64,000 bases of DNA, taken from the NCBI GenBank assembly GCA_031761405.1, contig JASEVX010000011.1, forward strand, positions 38,233,700 to 38,297,699, given 5' to 3'. How positions within the stretch are numbered: position 1 is the stretch's first letter; every line of letters starts with the position of its first letter. This document shows, piece by piece, positions 47,531-58,314 of this stretch. This DNA is from Serripes groenlandicus (Eukaryota; Mollusca; Bivalvia; Cardiida; Cardiidae). The position numbers and the translations under genes were made by a program. Under the pieces are notes generated by a model, which did not search any database, was not told the DNA's origin, and worked only from the letters and a program-made list of their open reading frames with translations.

Positions 47531-47639
47531 AAAACAAAATACTTATCCAGTCATCTAGTACATATACATGGATTTACATAAGATAAATGAACAAAGAAAA
47601 ATTCAATGAATGAATCTTTTCAATTTATCTTCCTACAGA

Positions 47640-48090
47640 GTTAGTTATTAAACTTTGTAGAAGACGAAACTCATTTGTTGATAAAATGTGAATGTTATAT
47701 AGACATTCGAAATGATATGTTCTCAGATCAGTTAAATGACTCTATTTTTAATGAATTAAGTGATCACGAAAAACTGTCATTTCTATGTTTGGTAGATAAA
47801 TTACCTTGGGAGTAACCCCTTTTTACCCCGGTAAATTAGCTACCTTGAGGCTACCTTGAGGCATTGTTTCATTCCACACACTGTTATCAAATTATTGTAT
47901 ATTTGCAAAAAACTAATTTCATGTGACTTTATGAGTTAATAGTATGTATATATATTTTATGGTGACTTATAGGCCCAATGGGCCGGGTGTGGTAACATTT
48001 GTATAAAATGTGTTATTCATGTATGTAAATTCATACAGGTCACGTTAATAAACAATTTCCTTATCTTATCTTATCTTATCTTATCTTATA
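47640..48090 (+). mobile_element. LINE 3' end (truncated non-LTR retrotransposon)
   Basis: 47657-47815 reads VEDETHLLIKCECYIDIRND .. KLSFLCLVDKLPWE and stops. This matches the (V/I)-E-D-E-x-H-x-L-x-x-C tail of non-LTR reverse-transcriptase ORFs. A 3' UTR follows (GGCCCAATGGGCCGGGTG, AATAAACAATTTCC) and a (TTATC)n tail at about 48058-48090. 5'-truncated. Confidence 0.75.
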
Positions 48091-48130
48091 CCAGCATTTG
48101 ATTATATTTCACGAGTTCTGATTGGGTATT

Positions 48131-48310
48131 GAGCTGAGATCTAGATATTGGGCGTTTTGCATGTTCAAAAATCGTTATTTGACCCTCGAAACCTATGTTG
48201 TTGGTACTCAAAAGAATCGTGTCACTGACATAGGTTTTAATTCGTGCAAACAGAGATATCTAGGAAGCAAGACCTAATTACTATTCCTTATTTAGTCCTC
48301 TGGTATTTAG
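48131..48310. repeat. Foldback family D, copy 4
   Basis: GAGATCTAGATATTGGGCGT start and TATTTAGTCCTCTGGTATTT end, with ACTCAAAAGAATCGTGTCAC in the centre. Confidence 0.7.
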
Positions 48311-48577
48311 CAATAACAGTGATAGTGATTTAATCAAATGTTTATTTCTTCCTGTAACTTGTCTCTACATGTCATCAGGTAGGCAGATTCTTTAACAAAA
48401 CAAAACAAAATAGATATCCAAGGTATAAGGTTGATTTCTATATATATTTCAATTCATGAACACCGAACGCAAACAAAAGACATTTTCATTCGTGAAAGTC
48501 ACAATTTGTGTTCCATTATCCGCAATGACATGTTCAGTTCTGTGTGCGCGTGTGTATGTCACATGCATGTAGAAATA

Positions 48578-48866
48578 GTGAATATATAATTGAGCCATTC
48601 CACGAGAAAACCTACATTATGGACTATGCGTAATGTATCGGCCCAGATCAGCCCACGCAGTCCGCGTAGACTAATCCAGGCAGACACATTCCGTCTCAGG
48701 GGTATAGAGGTATAGAGTAATGGTTCCTGAAAAAGAAAATCCACAGGAAGCGAAAAGTGTTTGCCCGGATTAGGCCGCGCGACATGCATAGGCTGAAGCG
48801 GGTCGATACTTTACGCAGAGTCCAACCTGTTGGTTTTCTCGTGGAATGGCTCAATTATATATTCAC
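48578..48866. repeat. Foldback MITE family A, copy 8, with extended termini
   Basis: TGAGCCATTCCACGAGAAAA (48591) and the complementary GTGGAATGGCTCA (to 48853). The inverted repeat continues a further 13 bp outwards (GTGAATATATAAT / ATTATATATTCAC), unlike other copies. Confidence 0.88.
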
Positions 48867-49480
48867 TTTTTCTTCAATTTATTTGAAATATTTATCAATA
48901 TCGATCTTATCTCTGTACCTGAGACAAATAAAGATACGGTTCTGTTCTGTTCTATTCTTTAGGTTTGTATAAAGTGTTGGTATAATATTTTTGTATTTGT
49001 TTGTTTACAAGTTATATATGTTTTTTCTAGTTAAAGACTAATACTTATTGTATGAGATTTTCCCTCAAATATAAACCCCCTCTTAAAATTGTTTGTGTAC
49101 ACGTTTATCTATGAGTACCTTGTCCCTCATACGTAGAATAAATGAGTACATCCATCAACACGAATCTACTTTGGGCAACATTGATTATGAAAATATTTCA
49201 TTAGAATTTTTGTTCTGTACTATAGCATTATCTCATGTTCTACAACTATATATGTACGGAGAGATTGATTAAAGTTTTGTTATGTTACAGTTATGTTATA
49301 TACATATGATGTGTATGTATATATGTTATACGTTTTTTATTTATATATGTTTGCCATGATATGTAAATGACCAAAGGCAGACTGCTTTGCCGATTATCGT
49401 CAATAACTTAAATTATTATCTTAAGTTTTAGTATTATCACTATCATCATTGTTATTATCTTATCATTAGCATAATCATTA
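48867..49480. other. Intron 12 segment, AT-rich, no gene
   Basis: It has CAAATAAAGATACGGTTCTG followed by TTCTGTTCTATTC at 48925-48958, a retroposon-tail-like motif. Otherwise unremarkable. Confidence 0.5.
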
Positions 49481-49495
49481 TTACTGTTGTTATAC

Positions 49496-49730
49496 CTTCA
49501 TCATACTGTACAGTAAGCCCGATATTCGTTCTAACATAGACCCATAGACCAGCCCTGGCTATAGAAACACCGTAGGTTTGATACTCTTGGTTCAAGTTCA
49601 CTGACAGGTTACCAATTACGGGGTCACGACCTTGGATCATACTTATCACCAGATTATTCGCCAGAACAACCTCCACGGATTTGGTACACGTCACGCCAGT
49701 AGTTCCACACGGTATATTTTGTACATTGAT
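49496..49730 (-). CDS. Exon 12: core of VWD of D3
   Basis: Begins INVQNIPCGTTGVTCTKSV, then beta-strand-like segments (VEVVLANNLVISM, AGLWVYVRTNIGLTVQYDEG). The VTC-TKSV and the long hydrophobic strand before the GLCG segment are typical VWD. Phase 0 in, 1 out, donor GTATAA. Confidence 0.93.
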
Positions 49731-50061
49731 CTGAAAGAAAGAAAAAACATTTCAGGATAATAATATTGAGTTTCGACATTAGTTGTATGTGTTTAATATC
49801 AGCTGTTTGCATTACTTTAGCAATGGAGTCGATAATTAATGTAGCTGCTGCTTCATAAATTGCGTATAGGCTTTATTGACGGAACGGCAGACGCTTGCTC
49901 ATGCGGTGAAGCGCCACCGAGTTAGCCACACCAATTTGCCGGGAATAGTGGGTGAGTATGAAGGACGCAGTTATGTATCCAGAGTAAATCACGTAATTGA
50001 CATGAACTTACCAACACTCAATATAAGGTAATACATAAGTTTGAACTAAACTTGCACTTAC

Positions 50062-50174
50062 TTCAAATCCTACACCGTTAGATTTCGCCATTGTATAGGT
50101 ACATTCTCCTTGGAAAGAGAAATGATGGCCATCGAATGTGTAATAATGGGGATCGCCGGACGCCCAACAGGTAC
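50062..50174 (-). CDS. Exon 11: start of VWD of assembly D3
   Basis: TCWASGDPHYYTFDGHHF and then GECTYTMAKSNG are a textbook VWD start (ASGDPHY-x-TFDG, F-x-G-x-C-x-Y). Phase 1 in, 0 out, donor GTAAGT after GAA. Confidence 0.97.
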
Positions 50175-50583
50175 CTTAAGGTAAATAATACATATGTTCT
50201 TATTTAACTGATGATATAAAATAGTTCAATCATATTGCGGTGTTTATTCTTTACTTTATCCATACGTAACATTACATATGTATGGATTATGTCATCAATT
50301 TGTCATTTGTAATGATATATCTGAAATTCAATCCTGTGCCACTACAGTATGAGGTTATGAAAGTTTCACCGGACTCCACACAACGTTCTTCCTAAGCAAC
50401 TGGCACTTTTCCACAATGACTGTGTGCCTATTGGTTGAAGACGAATGACGTTTGTTACATTGCCTTTTGTCAAACGTCGGAAAGAATACTGGTCGAGCTC
50501 TGGGCTTTAAACTTACTGCTCCTGTATAGGTAGCCCGCGTTGCTACCGCCTGAGCCATTTCAATCTAGCAATGAATCACTTAC

Positions 50584-50633
50584 CAGGACAATCTCCTTCA
50601 GCAATCACAATCCAGTGGCGATCAACACATCGT
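50584..50633 (-). CDS. Exon 10: end of E' (50 bp)
   Basis: Short exon bounded by TTTTTTCAG and GTAAGT. It encodes RCVDRHWIVIAEGDCPG, matching the C-x-x-x-x-W-x(n)-C closing motif that always precedes the VWD start. Phase 2 in, 1 out, so it joins exons 9 and 11 in frame. Confidence 0.85.
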
Positions 50634-50669
50634 CTGAAAAAATAACAAACATAGCAATCTATCAAACAC

Positions 50670-50805
50670 ACCGAGTCTCAGGGGCATAGAGGTATATAGT
50701 TATGAAGTGTCTGTCCGGATTAGCCTGTAGCGGCATGCTTAGGCTGATCCGGATCGATAATTTACGCAGTGTCCACACTGTTGGTGTTATCGTGGAGCGG
50801 CTCAT
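50670..50805. repeat. Foldback family A, right-half fragment
   Basis: GAGTCTCAGGGGCATAGAGG through GTCTGTCCGGATTAGCCTG to GTGGAGCGGCTCAT. The left arm is missing. Confidence 0.8.
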
Positions 50806-51522
50806 ATCATTAAAACCTAAATTCGCTGTAATAGGAAACATTCGTTTAGATCTGATGACTTCTTATTTCAGATCATCTTATATTGACTTTTGCGTTAGCT
50901 AATCAAATTGTCGTCTACAAAATCGTTAGATATCAACGGGGGAAGATAACCCATACACATAAACGAGAAAGAGAAGCTGTGTTTATAGAGTGTGTTCCAA
51001 TATACAGACTATATATCAATGCATAAGATCATTTCGAGTCTGACATTTATGCGTTGTCGTCACATCAAATATAAAGGTACAGTGAAGTACCTTGGTCCGA
51101 TTACGTAGAGATTGATACTTAGATGGATTGTTTTGTTATTATAAACCGCTTTCGACAATTATTTAGTCATATCACGGTGTTTTCTGGGTAAGTTACCAAT
51201 ACTACTGGTCCATTTATCCTGACAACAACCAGACAACAATGATCTGATACAGGATGATTTAACGACATTTAAAACAATTGTTTCAAAAGAAAAAAATGTT
51301 CCCATTGCTTAACTTTATTCAACTTTTAAAATTCAATGCATACAGATTGTTTATATTGTTGCCTATATGTATTCAACTTTTTGCCGCAGAGTTTGTTGTA
51401 TGTGGTAAATGATGTACCATACAAAAATGTGTTAATATAAAGCCTTCAAAAATACACCGATCTTCGGGTTTTGGTGACCAGCGTCAAGTAAGATCCAAGT
51501 CTTTGCTGTTTGTAAAGTTTAT

Positions 51523-51720
51523 GTTATAGAAGACGAGTATCATTTTGTCTTCAACTGTAAATGGCTTGAACATCCAAGGAAACAAACTTTGAAACTCCAT
51601 GGCTTAGAAATAAACATCATTGTCTTGTTTATACGGGTTTATCATGCAACAACGATCTGTATGTCTTTATATCTAATAACGCCATTTGAACTACTCTGTA
51701 CGTTAAAAGAACTTTCCTAG
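51523..51720 (+). mobile_element. LINE ORF2 C-terminal fragment
   Basis: 66 codons reading VIEDEYHFVFNCKWLEHPRK and ending ELLCTLKELS-stop. The IEDEYHF-x-F-x-C motif is typical of non-LTR retrotransposon ORF ends. No upstream RT domain is visible. Confidence 0.6.
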
Positions 51721-52478
51721 CACCTATAGCGACCGTGATCCTGTTAGTGGAATTCTGATTTATCCACCATAACAATTGGAACACTTATGTTAGTGTACTG
51801 TTTGTTGTCACTCGTTGGACATTTAGTTCACACAAGATAAATATAAGAACATGTTACAATACAAACAACAATTAAAACTTTCAAATATATGTCTTCTATT
51901 TGGAAAATGGAATGTATTATGCATTTCAATTTTCTTGCAATGTTTTCTATGCTACAACGAAGAAACAGAAAGGAGAAGATAATAATAATAATGAGTGGGA
52001 GAAGAAGAAAGATAAAAAGTAGAAGAAGAGAAAAAGTATGTGAGTTAATAAGGATCGGACAGTGGTTCAATTGGTATGAAAAATGTGTAGTTTTATGAAA
52101 TGTTTTTAAATTTAATCCACTTCCTATTGATTGAATATTGATACTTGAAAATATATTCTTTATTATTGGCCGGTGGTCTAAATATTTGAATTCACTATGT
52201 ATGACTATGTCATCTAGCCTTACAAACACCCGAAAAGCTCCTGGCGAATGGTAATGGCCACAAATAGAATTTACAAAACTACAATTTGGTTAATTGAAGA
52301 GCCTCAACAATATCGATGTTCGTGTGGCGTTGCTCACAATAATAATATGTTTCATAAATGGTTTTACGCCGTTTTTAACATTGTACCAGTTATATCCCGA
52401 CGACAGTACACTAAGTCATGCTCCCTCTGTCTAACCAGGACAAGTATATGAAGAAATCCCAATTAAGATAATACGTAC

Positions 52479-52570
52479 AACTGTCTGCATCCATCCAATA
52501 CTTCGTCCGACGGCTGATACCAGTTATAGTTATATTGACACGGGCATTCAGTTGATTCTACACAGCTACC
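52479..52570 (-). CDS. Exon 9: end of TIL' and start of E'
   Basis: GSCVESTECPCQYNYNWY followed by DEVLDGCRQ gives the C-x(n)-C-x-C link between TIL and E units. 92 bp, phase 0 in, 2 out, donor GTACGT. The acceptor lies at the edge of a 72-bp repeat present three times, so the acceptor region is triplicated. Confidence 0.85.
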
Positions 52571-52785
52571 CTGAAAACATGGTATATATGTATTACTTAT
52601 CTTTAAAATGATTTTGTCATGTCAAATTAACCAGCTATTTCACTGAAAACATGGTATATATGTATTACTTATCTTTAAAATGATTTTGTCATGTTAAATT
52701 AACCAGCTAATTCACTGAAAACATGGTATATATGTATTACTTGTCTTTAAAATGATTGTGTCATGTTATATTAACCAGTTAGTTA
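52571..52785. repeat. 72-bp repeat x3 containing the exon 9 acceptor
   Basis: Each unit starts CTGAAAACATGGTATATATG, continues TATTACTTATCTTTAAAATG and ATTTTGTCATGT, and ends TTAACCAGCT. On minus, each ends in ATACCATGTTTTCAG. Starts at 52571, 52643 and 52715. Only the copy at 52571 abuts exon 9. Confidence 0.93.
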
Positions 52786-53381
52786 GTTCATATTGTTTTA
52801 GTTTAAATACAGTGGACTCGTGTTTACTCGAACATGTGTTAACTCGAACATAACGTTTAACTCGAACCAGTTCTGTCTTAAGAAAACACCGTAGCAGAAG
52901 TTCTGATTGCTCTATGAAGCACTGGCACTGATGCTGAGCTGGTTTGTTTTTATATGACTTTAACAATGACCTGCTTTCAATAATAAACATATTATTATAA
53001 ATGCATTAAAAAGTTTAAAATACGTGAATAGATTAAGCATAATTCCAGGAATACGACTATAACTATAAATAAGTAATTTGTTGTCCCTACAATGTATAAA
53101 CCTAGAATTATCGCGAACATGGTAAGAGAACAGAATGGTCTTTTTTTCACAGGCAGCCTTCAATTACATGGTCATTAATGCAGAAAATGAGTGATTGTGT
53201 AATTAAAAGGATATAAACAGGGAAGTATTATACAAAGGTGGTCTTAAGCACATGTTTGAATGTATTTTAACAAAGTTTAGGATACGGTCAATATTGCCAA
53301 ATGAATTATTTATGTAAAGGAAATACGAAGATGCAAGACGACTTCAGATCACCTGGCGAGCCTCATAATTGCTATACTTAC

Positions 53382-53577
53382 ATCAGGCGCCATTGTCGTG
53401 TTAGACGGACATCCGCACCCGGAATAAAGGTATCCGGCTTCACATTTCATTGCGTATGTCTGGCACGTAGTCTGGCATACAGTTGTGTCCTCAAAGAAAG
53501 CTTGATTCTTTGGACAGGACACTTCTGATACGCATGTTTCCATGTCTACACAGCTCCACGTCCCGTTTGCACATGTA
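53382..53577 (-). CDS. Exon 8: end of E2 and TIL' of the D' unit
   Basis: Reads CTCANGTWSCVDMETC (the CxC-x-x-G-x-W-x-C close of E), then a second TIL: CPKNQAFFEDTTVC, CQTTCQTYAMKC, GYLYSGCGCPSN. A TIL without a preceding VWD-C8 in this place is what VWF calls D'. Phase 2 in, 0 out, donor GTAAGT. Confidence 0.9.
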
Positions 53578-54149
53578 CTGTAATAGAAACAGTTTTGGAT
53601 TGGATGGTTGAAGTGTTTTGCCGATTTGAACGGTATTTCAGTTATAGAACGGTGGTCAGATTATCTAATGCTAGATTAACATTATGTTCTCGGCGGCCAA
53701 GGCAGTCCCATTTGCCCAAAAGGTAGTGCGCCGTGGGATTTTGGCCATTGTGTCTCTGTTATCATGTTTTGTAAGGTGTTGTCAAGTTTTCCCACGGTCT
53801 ATCACGGTCTATCACGGTCTATCACGGTATATCCGTGAATGGGTGTGGTGGGGGGGGGGGGTTGCTGAGACCCGGTGGTTTCAATGCCCACTACGGTTCG
53901 GCCCGCGGTCTACCACGGATGCCAGTACGTTCTCTCCCGGCCCGTCACGTTCTGATAGGGTCCCTCACATCTCTCACGTTCTGATCAAGGTCTCACACGT
54001 TTTTCACGTTCTGTCAAGGCTTTCTACGGATGAAACAGGGACGCCGGGCAGCTTTGGATCACGTTTGTGCCCACGGTTTAAAAAGGACGACCATCAAAAG
54101 GTTTTTTTCAGTATCCCTCGTCTCGTCTTGGTGGATGCCTAGAATCGTT

Positions 54150-54594
54150 TCATATGAATTGAAGTTGGTGGAGTGGTACACATTTATGATGCCCAAATAT
54201 ATAATGACTCAGAGCTCGAAGAAGGCTGGATAGTGTCGTCACCACCATGCCCTCTGTCCAACGATGACCAGAACCAGGACAGCCTCTTGGAGTACAGCGT
54301 GGGAAGTCAATGATGAGCTCCTTCTCATCCTCCGATGAGTTGGTGACGACCCTGCGGGCTGCCCTCCTCCTAGCACGTGCGTCTTCTTCAGCCACCTCCG
54401 CCTCAGGTTCAGTTTCCAGTTCAGGGACCGGGTCAGCAGCACGCTCCTCTTAATCTGGCGGCGGTGAACGGCGAGGATCTTAAGACTGCTCCTGCTCCTC
54501 TACTGGTGGTGGTGGTGCAGGACGGGGGGGGGGGGGGGGGGGGGGGTGGGATGGGGGGGGGGACCTTCCTACGTCTTGGCTTCTTCGGTGACAT
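54150..54594 (-). pseudogene. Decayed element-encoded ORF
   Basis: Starts MSPKKPRRRKV (basic, NLS-like), then a poly-proline stretch from the C-run, then frame breaks (TAA in each frame near 54480). It resumes as an acidic/basic segment with AEVAEEDARARRRAARRVV and SSEDEKELIIDFPRC. The latter recalls the acidic N-terminal region of transposases, but I do not recognise a family. Length variation in the poly-C run may have caused the frame loss. Confidence 0.45.
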
Positions 54595-54700
54595 AGCTTG
54601 GCCTTCTTTCTTTAAAGTTTGGTCTTCTTTCCTCGTATTGTAGATGCATTAACGTCTTGTCGATTGCTCAGACTCGAATGAAGCTCCCCTGCCTGGGCCG

Positions 54701-54711
54701 GCTATTATATA
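54701..54711 (-). promoter_or_regulatory. TATA-like promoter inside the TTAA element
   Basis: Minus strand reads TGTATATAATAGCCGGCC about 110 bp upstream of the ATG at 54594. A TATA box in an isolated GC-rich block suggests the element's own transcription unit. Confidence 0.45.
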
Positions 54712-55566
54712 CATCCCAGACCGCGCGCACCCTGTCAGACTGTAGTAGAACGCAACGCGCCACGCCCGTAAACCGTCACATGCCTGGACGCGCCGTAATT
54801 GAACGTGACAAAACTTGAAAGGACCATGAGATGCCGGGGAATTCACATGCTTTCCGTCCCGCTACGGACCGCCTCCAAGTCGTGTTACGGCCTATTACGT
54901 ATTGTCACGTTTTGTTGAGTTCACCCCGTTTTACTACGGCCTACTAGATTTCTCATCCACACCATGGTTGCCGTGGCAAATTGTTTGACAGTTTTAAAAT
55001 CTGGCCCGACATACGCGACAATCATGGCCTGTCACGTGTGGCCATTTCGTCCCCCCGCGTTGTCTCACTTACATCCCGATTTGTCCACGGTGGTCTGAAA
55101 CGTTATTGCCGTGGTTGCCGGGATCATAATGTTAACATAGCATAATGCTTTTCTTTACTTTCATATTCCAGTACTCCATACTACATTCCTCCCATATAAC
55201 TGGCTTTCTTCCAACATAGACTATTTGGAAGACTAATGAAGGTAGTTAAAATTACTTTGAGCAATTATCGAAAGGAATGAATGGCTGAATCGGAGTTTAA
55301 GCCCGCGGCCCAAGATTGATAACATTCATCATAATATACTGAGGCATCTTCAAATTGCTTTTGTAGTTTGGGATTTGACGTCTTATGGGTGTCCCTATAC
55401 TATCGAAACAACTGTTTATATATCTCCGTATAACGACACTTCATTAGTGATGGCTGCCGCTTAACTACGAGGGGGCTGCATTGCAATCACTACCACTTTC
55501 AAGGTGGTTAGTATGACTTGACCAGGGATCGAACCCTAGTTTCTCTCAAACAAGTTAAAAACCTAC

Positions 55567-55840
55567 CACTCCTGACAGTTCATCTCCACGGTATCTCCTG
55601 CATCGACGATTCTGCTCCCTTCAGGAAGGTATTTATCATAGCAAGTGCAATCTTCCGTATTGACACAGGTTCCGTAATCGTCCATCATCTGGTGGGACGC
55701 CGCGCACTGACATCCCGGTATGCACTCCTCGACACACGCGGAATCCGCCACCTGAAGGTCCCGACATTGGCCGCTGCACGCCGTAGAACACTCTTTGTAA
55801 CCCAAACCCAACTGGGAGGCTGGGCAGGTAATTATGTCGT
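55567..55840 (-). CDS. Exon 7: TIL plus E start of D2
   Basis: Encodes ITCPASQLGLGYKEC, then CSTACSGQC, CVEECIPGCQC, CVNTEDCTCYD and DTVEMNCQEW. This is a full TIL ladder followed by the G-x-x-x-x-x-x-C start of an E unit. Phase 1 in, 2 out; donor GTAGGT. The first 30 or so bases of the exon and its acceptor are repeated twice more in the intron upstream (see 55805-56165). Confidence 0.93.
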
Positions 55841-56165
55841 CTTAAAGAGATAAAATGTAAGACGGTATTGGCCGATTTTATTGAGTCAAACATAGTGATA
55901 TCCAAATTTGAAATAAGCCTTATAAGACAAACATGTCTTGGAGGCAGGGCAGGTTTGTTATGTTGTCTTAAAGAGATAAAGTGTAATATGTAGTATGGGC
56001 AAATGTTATTGAGTCGAACATAGAGATTTCGAAATTAAAATTAAGCCAAACCCGTCTCGGAGGCAGGGCAGGTAATTATGTCGTCGTAAAGAGATAACAT
56101 GTAAGTTGGTATGGGCTGATTTTAATGAGTCGAACATAGGGATCTCGATTTCGAAACTAATGTCA
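55805..56165. repeat. About 119-bp repeat x3 containing the 5' end and acceptor of exon 7
   Basis: Units begin GGAGGC(T/A)GGGCAGGTAATT and run through GTCGTCTTAAAGAGATAAA, then TGAGTCGAACATAG. On minus, each carries CTCTTTAAGACGACATAATT, i.e. acceptor plus first exon 7 codons. Copy 3 has TTTACG instead of TTTAAG and so lacks the AG. Confidence 0.9.
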
Positions 56166-56398
56166 TTTACTGGTTATTGGAAAGAAAAATCAAATTTATG
56201 AAGTTACATTTGCTTGATATATACATACTTATTACAAAACAAAGTATACCAAGATAAAACTGCATCAATGTGCATATTCTTCTTGGGCCACATTGTTGTC
56301 AAATGTCGTTTCATGCCATGTACAGTATAACAGCCATTGTCATTTGAAGTTGTATTTAGGAGGAAAAACTTGTACTTATTGACAAAATCAAAGCTTAC

Positions 56399-56642
56399 CA
56401 CATTGTCCACCAATGCTAATATGCTCTGCCCAGTTATCAATTATTGCCCCGGCGAGTGCACACTCATGTGCCACAACGGCCATAATGATACAAACTGGTT
56501 CCACTTCCGTGTAAAGGTTGATGCTGCACATATCACTCACGCATTGGTCGTAATACTGGTGAAAGGGAACCAAGCCCTGGCATGGTGTCCATAGGTCCAC
56601 GGTGTTCAATAATGGCGAGCATTTACTTTGTGCAAAAGCGTG
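56399..56642 (-). CDS. Exon 6: complete C8 domain of D2
   Basis: Phase 0 in, phase 1 out, 81 codons. It starts HAFAQSKCSPLLN and carries the C8 series: FHQYYDQCVSDMC, then VCIIMAVVAHECALAG, and an NWAEHISIGGQC end. The usual WR near the end is replaced by an IGGQC ending, as in many metazoan C8 domains. Donor GTAAGC. Confidence 0.92.
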
Positions 56643-57534
56643 CTATTAAAAAGACAGATTATAGTATTTGAGTGTGCTGTTTTCAAATAAAGATCGAGTA
56701 AGATAGCATGCTGGTTGAGGCTTAGCCCAAAAGGAGGAATAACAATGACGATTGTCACATTGAAATTTGTCAAACGTCATAAAGAATGTTGGCCGAGCCC
56801 GGGCTATAACCCAAAACCCTATGATTGAGAATCAGCGTCGCTACCGACTGAGTTACCGCTCCTCGGCTTTCTATATAAAAGAAAGACCATTGCTTAAAAT
56901 GAATGTATACCTTACCAGGCCACTGTGACAGTTTCATTTGCATTTTAAAATATTCTTGCTGTTATATCATGATGGAGAGACATTTATTAATGATCTCCAG
57001 ATGATATAATAATCATAGCACTGAAGTGCTGACGGCCTGGGGGCTGCAGGAAGGTTGGAGAAGTAAGGAAAATGTGAAAGGCACCCCGCTAAATCCGCCA
57101 CTACTTTTTTTGTTGTTTGTAAAATAAATTATGGAATATGTAATTGCAGCATAAACAAAATATAGAAAATGCGAAACCATAATGGTAAAATCAGGGATAA
57201 AGATTTGTTTAACAATGGCAAATTACTCTATTAAACTGAATTGTACAATCTCCGTAAATACTCGAACATATTCGTACTTTTCCGTTCCACTTCGCGAATG
57301 TTAATAAGCTTCAATATTTGACCTCTCGGTGCAATCATTTCTAAAGCATTAGATAAACTTATATTGGAGTTCTCACGCCTTAAGTGTTTCATTGATGTTC
57401 CAACAACACAATAATGATGTTTATTTGGGATATCTTAACCTTTTAAATGCAGTTTTGTTGAATACATGAAGAAATATTTTTCTCGCGCAGTCTCACCCTT
57501 CAATACGTTGTTGGGTGTAAACAGCAATTGGCAT

Positions 57535-57720
57535 GCTACCAACTCCGAAAAATGGTATTACTACTATGACCAGGGGCTAAAGCCCCAGGCCAAAAAACAG
57601 TACTAGGCTAGGAAATAGGCATTGTCCCGAGGGCTCCTGATTATGACCACCTCGAGCAGACATCGAACCCGGGACAACTGGTTCAACATCCCCTACGCTA
57701 ACCACTCGGCTAAGTTGGAT
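57535..57720 (-). mobile_element. SINE-like fragment (reverse)
   Basis: Minus strand: CTTAGCCGAGTGGTTAGCGT (A-box), GTCCCGGGTTCGATGTCTG (B-box), then GGTGGTCATAATCAGGAGCC. tRNA-Leu/Ser-like head. Confidence 0.65.
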
Positions 57721-57747
57721 TCATACCACAGTCAGGACAGGGGGTGT

Positions 57748-58305
57748 ATAATCCCTACCCCACATACAACACATCTGCAGCAGACGACTTTGAAATCATA
57801 GTGACACAAACCTGAAAAATGTGCATAAAAGATATCTTAATTGTTAAATAAAGTTGAAAACATTCTAGCCAAAGGAGAAATTGCTCATCATGAGCAATTT
57901 CACCTTTGGCTACAATGTTTTCAATAGTCGTCTGCTGCTAGTGCGTCGAAAAGCGTCTGCCGGTGGGAAAGGGTTAATAAAGCTCCTGAGGGGAACATAT
58001 TCCCAACAATTCGAACCCAAAGAGGCCCAGTCCATAATCTATATCAATATCCACTAAAGTATACATCAAACGATAACTAAATAACACACTGTTGTTAACC
58101 CTTTCCCACATAAAATACATATGCAGCAGACGACTTTGAAAACACATTGACAAAAGCATAGAAAATCTCTTTTAATGAAAGAACATTAATTAAATTAAGT
58201 TGAAAACATGGTGACAAAAGGCGAAATTTCTTCTTTTGTTGCTATGTTTTCAAAAAGCCGTCTGCTACAGGGGCGTCAGAAAGCGTCTACATGCGGGAAA
58301 TGTTT
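57748..58305. repeat. Two foldback family B copies
   Basis: About 57748-57976 and 58097-58305. Both have CAGCAGACGACTTTGAAA and the matching right arm (TCGTCTGCTGCTAGTGCGTC, GGGAAAGGGTTAA). The second ends about 10 bp from the exon 5 donor. Confidence 0.88.
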
Positions 58306-58314
58306 AAACCTTAC

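Larger units (their letters stand above)
53680..55131. mobile_element. GC-rich TTAA-flanked element with imperfect TIRs
   Basis: TTAA at 53676-53679 and 55132-55135. The ends CATTATGTTCTCGGCGGCCA and (reverse) CATTATGATCCCGGCAACCA match at about 21 of 27 positions. The interior is strikingly GC-rich against its surroundings, with CACGGTCTAT repeats (53798-53830), several CACGTTCTG motifs, long poly-G runs (53849-53860, 54525-54560) and a minus-strand promoter-plus-ORF. TTAA targeting is typical of piggyBac-type elements, but the CCY/GGG ends are absent, so class is open. Confidence 0.65.
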
